Source of the DNA: Hyphomicrobiaceae bacterium
GTDB taxonomy: Bacteria; Pseudomonadota; Alphaproteobacteria; Rhizobiales; Hyphomicrobiaceae
Length of the DNA: 7,820 nucleotides
Direction: 5' to 3'
Assembly (NCBI GenBank): GCA_020442225.1
Contig: JAGRKR010000326.1
Coordinates: forward strand, 3,731-11,550
The notes beneath the pieces are model-generated. The model saw only the letters and a list, made by a program, of their open reading frames with translations, did no database searches and had not been told where the DNA came from. Positions 5,507-7,820 of this stretch are shown here, piece by piece (the first letter of the stretch is position 1; each line of letters opens with the position of its first letter). The translations under genes and the position numbers were made by a program.

Positions 5507-5917
5507 CTACGCCACGACCGTCAGCGTTCCCGCCTCCGGATCGATTACGACGCGCTCGCCCGACTTGATCGCCTCGGTGATGTCCACCTCGAAACGATCG
5601 ATCATGGGAAGGTCGGCGAACGAGGCCCCCTGCGCCATGATCGGATTGGCGAAATTCAGGATGAGCGCCAGCGGCGCGCGCCCCCTGGCCTTCATCTCGC
5701 GGAGCATCCAGGCCGTCGCCACACCGCCCTTGGCGGCGTTGAGCACCAGGACCTTGCCGACGTAGCTCTGGCCGAAGAGCTTGTGCGACTTGCGCGAGAC
5801 AATGCCCTTGACGAGGTCGAGATCGTAGCGTGCCGAGAAGTTGTCGGAGGCGACCAGCGCCTCGCCCTCCACCCTGGGACCGACGCCGACGTGGCCCTTG
5901 TAGATGCGCTCAGCCAT
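5507..5917 (-). CDS. Aconitase X small subunit (swivel domain, DUF126 family)
   Basis: A 136-residue protein of normal size for the separate swivel subunit of aconitase X. Aconitase X enzymes are hydro-lyases; characterised bacterial members include cis-3-hydroxy-L-proline dehydratase. The family frame is visible in residues 8-24 (GHVGVGPRVEGEALVAS), 46-59 (KLFGQSYVGKVLVL) and 88-100 (NFANPIMAQGASF). In characterised members the loop after KVLVL is Ser/Gly rich and carries a catalytic Ser. Here that stretch is NAAKGGVATAWM (60-71) with no Ser, so catalysis may differ or another residue may serve. I compared from memory, so this needs an alignment. The start is ATG at 5917, with GGGGAGGA (5932-5925) about 8 nt upstream of it. 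The ATG shares its A with the TGA of the large-subunit gene, so the two are translationally coupled. An upstream in-frame ATG at 5953 lies inside the large-subunit gene and is less likely. Confidence 0.88.
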   Translation of the reverse strand: MAERIYKGHVGVGPRVEGEALVASDNFSARYDLDLVKGIVSRKSHKLFGQSYVGKVLVLNAAKGGVATAWMLREMKARGRAPLALILNFANPIMAQGASFADLPMIDRFEVDITEAIKSGERVVIDPEAGTLTVVA

Positions 5918-7164
5918 CAGCCGATCCTCCCCTTGACCGCCGCCTCGACGCACGTCGCCATGTCGGCCAGGTGCGTGTCGTAGCCGTAGCCGCCCAGAAT
6001 GTTGATGATCTTGGCCGAGTTGCTCATGAGCGTCTTCCAGCCGTTGGCCGTGCCGATCTCGCGGGCGTGCATCTGATAGAAGCAGACGCCCTTGAGCAGC
6101 ACTCCGCCAGCGCCCTCGATGGACGCCGTCAAGCCCATGCGGTCGGCCGCCGTCTTCATCTCGGGAGAGGTGCAGGCGATCAGCGTCACATCCTTCGAGA
6201 CCTTGCGGCCGTCGAGCAGCTTGGCCAGCGCCTCGATCTCGAACAGCGAGAGCTGCGGCGCGGAGAACACGACGACATCGAGCTTGTCACCCTTGGGACC
6301 GTAATCCGCGAAGAAGCGATCGAAGTCGGCCTTGCCGATGCGCCGCGGCTCGGGGGGCGCACCGTCGAAGACCGAGGCGAGATCCGGCGCCTCCGGCGTC
6401 ACGCCGACCATGTGGAAGAGCGGCGTCGAGCCGAAGCTCGCCAGCGCCGCACCGAAGTGCTTGAGCTCGTCCGAGGTCACCACGCCCTCGATGCCTTCGA
6501 TCACCGGCACCTGCCAGTAGGAACGCATGTCGCGGCCGATGATGCCGCCGAGCGCGCCCCACTCGCTCCAGTCCTTCGGACGCCGCTCGACGACGAAGCG
6601 GGTGGAGCCGCGCCGGCAGCGGTCGAGGTGGAAGCCATAGCGCGGCACCCGGCCCGTGAGGGCTGCAGCAAGGGCCGACGGCCCACCCTCGAAGTTGGTG
6701 CGCGCACCAAGCACGCTGTTGGCGTAGATCGTCGATCCGGTATCTCCGAAGGCGAGATGCTCGCCGCGCACGGGCGGATTGATCGTCTGATAATTGATGC
6801 AGGTGTCGGTCATCATGATGCCGATCTTGCGGAACGCCGCGTCGGCGCGGCGCTCGAGCTCCACGATCCGCTCGTCCTGCTTGACGCGCTTGTAGGCATC
6901 GAAATCGGCGCCGCGGGGATCGGTGACCGTCGGAATGATCACGCGGGACTGCGCGCTCGGATGCGAACCGATCCATTCCACGAAGCGCACGCCTTCCTCG
7001 CCGGTGGCCTCGGTATCGGCCATCAGATGCACCTGCGTCACCTCGACCATGTCCTCGGCGTCGAAGATGCGCGCGACCTTCAGCAGCATCTCCATCGCCC
7101 ATTTGCGCGGCTCGCCGTGCTGGCCCGCGAGCAGCTCCTTTTCGTAATCGCTGAGACGTGTCAC
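5917..7164 (-). CDS. Aconitase X large (catalytic) subunit
   Basis: A 415-residue protein spanning the large aconitase X domain. Family hallmarks are residues 119-136 (TDTCINYQTINPPVRGEH), 147-172 (YANSVLGARTN then FEGGPSALAAALTGR), YGFHL at 176-180, SAPQLSLFEIEALAKLL at 301-317, and MSNSAKI at 380-386. Cysteines likely to bind the Fe-S or iron centre are Cys122 and Cys361 (GVCF), with Cys331 or Cys405 as further candidates. The reaction is expected to be dehydration of a hydroxy-carboxylate or hydroxy-amino acid; the substrate is unknown. I chose GTG at 7164-7162 because AGGAGGG (7181-7175) precedes it by 10 nt and the protein then begins TRLSDYEKELLAG, as relatives do. An in-frame ATG at 7305 would add a Cys/Arg-rich 47-residue leader without family resemblance, almost to the divergent sulfatase start. 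It is the first gene of a three-gene leftward unit. Confidence 0.9.
   Translation of the reverse strand: MTRLSDYEKELLAGQHGEPRKWAMEMLLKVARIFDAEDMVEVTQVHLMADTEATGEEGVRFVEWIGSHPSAQSRVIIPTVTDPRGADFDAYKRVKQDERIVELERRADAAFRKIGIMMTDTCINYQTINPPVRGEHLAFGDTGSTIYANSVLGARTNFEGGPSALAAALTGRVPRYGFHLDRCRRGSTRFVVERRPKDWSEWGALGGIIGRDMRSYWQVPVIEGIEGVVTSDELKHFGAALASFGSTPLFHMVGVTPEAPDLASVFDGAPPEPRRIGKADFDRFFADYGPKGDKLDVVVFSAPQLSLFEIEALAKLLDGRKVSKDVTLIACTSPEMKTAADRMGLTASIEGAGGVLLKGVCFYQMHAREIGTANGWKTLMSNSAKIINILGGYGYDTHLADMATCVEAAVKGRIG
5925..5932 (-). promoter_or_regulatory. Ribosome binding site inside the large-subunit gene for the small subunit
   Basis: The minus strand reads GGGGAGGA, 8 nt (from GGAGG) before the ATG at 5917, embedded in the last codons of the large-subunit gene. 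It decides the small-subunit start and supports coupled translation at the TGATG junction. Confidence 0.75.
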
Positions 7165-7316
7165 GTTGGACGTTCCCTCCTGATCGGCGCGTTGCACGCT
7201 GCCGTTCCTTGCCCTACACCTGCTGGGACGATAGCAGCAGCCGCAGCGGCCTGCGAAGAGACAATAACCCGATCTCGGGCAGGAAACATCCTCAAGCCAG
7301 CGCAAGGGAAGGCGAG
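7165..7316. promoter_or_regulatory. Divergent intergenic region, aconitase X operon / sulfatase
   Basis: This 152-bp gene-free stretch must start both the leftward aconitase X operon and the rightward sulfatase gene. A very weak rightward sigma-70-like pair is TTGCAC (7192-7197) and TACACC (7215-7220), 17-bp spacer, only three of six matches each. I see no copy of the GTC-NN-GACCAAT element found at 2817 and 2951. A short dyad, GCCGC-A-GCGGC, lies at 7240-7250. Confidence 0.4.
7175..7181 (-). promoter_or_regulatory. Ribosome binding site fixing a GTG start (aconitase X large subunit)
   Basis: The minus strand reads AGGAGGG, 10 nt before GTG at 7164. The spacing is slightly long, but no other in-frame start is better placed. 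Confidence 0.6.
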
Positions 7317-7820
7317 ATGCAGCCGAAGAACCTCCTCATCATCATGTCCGACCAACACAACCGGCGCATGCTCGGCTGCTACGGCCACGATATCGTCACG
7401 ACACCCAACCTGGACCGGCTGGCCGCCCGCGGCACCCTCTTCACCGACGCCTATACGCCCTGCCCGGTCTGCGTTCCCGCGCGCGCTTCCTTCGCCACCG
7501 GAAAGTACGTCCATCAGATCGGCAACTGGGACAACGCCATCGCCTACGACGGTACCGCGCCGAGCTGGCATCACCAGCTCCGTGAAATGGGGCACCACGT
7601 CGTATCGATCGGCAAGCTGCATTTCCGCAGCAAGGAGGACGACAACGGTTTCTCCGACGAACAGATCGGCATGCACATCATCGAGGGCAAGGGCGACCTG
7701 CTCGGGCTCATCCGCGACGAGGACATGCCCAAGCGCGGCGGCTCCTACAAGATGGCGAAGATGGCGGGGCCGGGCGAGAGCCCCTACACGATCTACGACC
7801 GCGAGATCGCCGCGCGCGCC
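7317..7820 (+). CDS. Type I sulfatase / phosphonate monoester hydrolase-like enzyme (partial, N-terminus)
   Basis: The first 168 codons of an alkaline-phosphatase-superfamily sulfatase; it runs off the right edge. The start is ATG at 7317 with AAGGGAAGG (7304-7312) just upstream. Asp12-Gln13 in NLLIIMSDQHNRRMLGCYG are metal ligands. The DQ rather than DD pair is common in choline-sulfatase and phosphonate monoester hydrolase relatives. Cys52-Val-Pro-Ala-Arg56 followed by Ala-Ser is the CxPxR motif whose Cys is converted to formylglycine, the catalytic nucleophile. GKLHF (Lys100, His102) supplies further active-site residues. No signal peptide is seen, so it is probably cytosolic, acting on an imported sulfate or phosphonate ester. 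It is divergent from the aconitase X operon across 152 bp. The missing C-terminus prevents a closer assignment. An activating formylglycine-generating enzyme or anaerobic maturase would be encoded elsewhere. Confidence 0.93.
   Translation, partial: MQPKNLLIIMSDQHNRRMLGCYGHDIVTTPNLDRLAARGTLFTDAYTPCPVCVPARASFATGKYVHQIGNWDNAIAYDGTAPSWHHQLREMGHHVVSIGKLHFRSKEDDNGFSDEQIGMHIIEGKGDLLGLIRDEDMPKRGGSYKMAKMAGPGESPYTIYDREIAARA

Noticed and set aside
7240..7250. GCCGC-A-GCGGC dyad as an operator in the sulfatase/aconitase X region
   Set aside because: Only 5-bp arms in a very GC-rich stretch and no second copy; chance is sufficient.
7165..7305. N-terminal extension of the aconitase X large subunit from an ATG at 7305
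   Set aside because: The 47-residue Cys/Arg-rich leader does not look like the family and would nearly fill the divergent promoter region; the GTG at 7164 has its own ribosome binding site.
1..7820. CRISPR array, phage defence system, transposon or tRNA-linked island
   Set aside because: No regularly spaced repeats, no nuclease/helicase/transposase or integrase genes, and no tRNA or terminal inverted repeats were seen on either strand.

Overview
The window is a GC-rich stretch of bacterial DNA, about two thirds G+C by eye, with GC-biased third codon positions, strong AGGAG-type ribosome binding sites and several GTG starts. Together with the gene families present, this suggests a Pseudomonadota genome, most likely an alphaproteobacterium. 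That assignment is inference. I see no rRNA, tRNA, CRISPR array, transposase or phage gene. The window looks like a catabolic (accessory metabolism) locus.

Layout, left to right. (1) Positions 1-2785, minus strand: a run read in the order SDR oxidoreductase (2785-1973), cysteine-free carboxymuconolactone-decarboxylase-like protein (1905-1348), second SDR (1330-530), then the N-terminal part of a family 5 (peptide/opine-type) ABC transporter substrate-binding protein (339 to beyond the left edge). (2) 2786-3019: a divergent control region with two copies of GTC-NN-GACCAAT, a likely operator pair, plus two GC-rich inverted repeats. (3) 3020-4129, plus strand: an enolase-superfamily (mandelate racemase/muconate lactonizing) enzyme, closed by a perfect 14-bp hairpin at 4157-4189 shared with the convergent gene. 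(4) 4212-7164, minus strand: an operon read as aconitase X large subunit, aconitase X small (swivel) subunit overlapping it by one base, then a JmjC/cupin-4 oxygenase-like protein. (5) 7317 to beyond the right edge, plus strand: the N-terminal third of a type I sulfatase with an intact CxPxR formylglycine motif.

How they may work together (inference). The binding protein would capture a small organic solute. The sulfatase could remove a sulfate or phosphonate ester. The enolase-superfamily enzyme and aconitase X both belong to families that act on carboxylates by proton abstraction, epimerisation or dehydration. The two SDRs would carry out NAD(P)-linked alcohol/ketone steps. No gene fixes the substrate, and I recognise no characterised pathway with exactly this gene set. 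The most promising novelty is therefore an undescribed carboxylate (possibly sulfated) catabolic pathway using a two-subunit aconitase X whose swivel subunit lacks the usual Ser-rich loop. All enzyme names are family-level; I give no gene symbols because none is securely recognisable.
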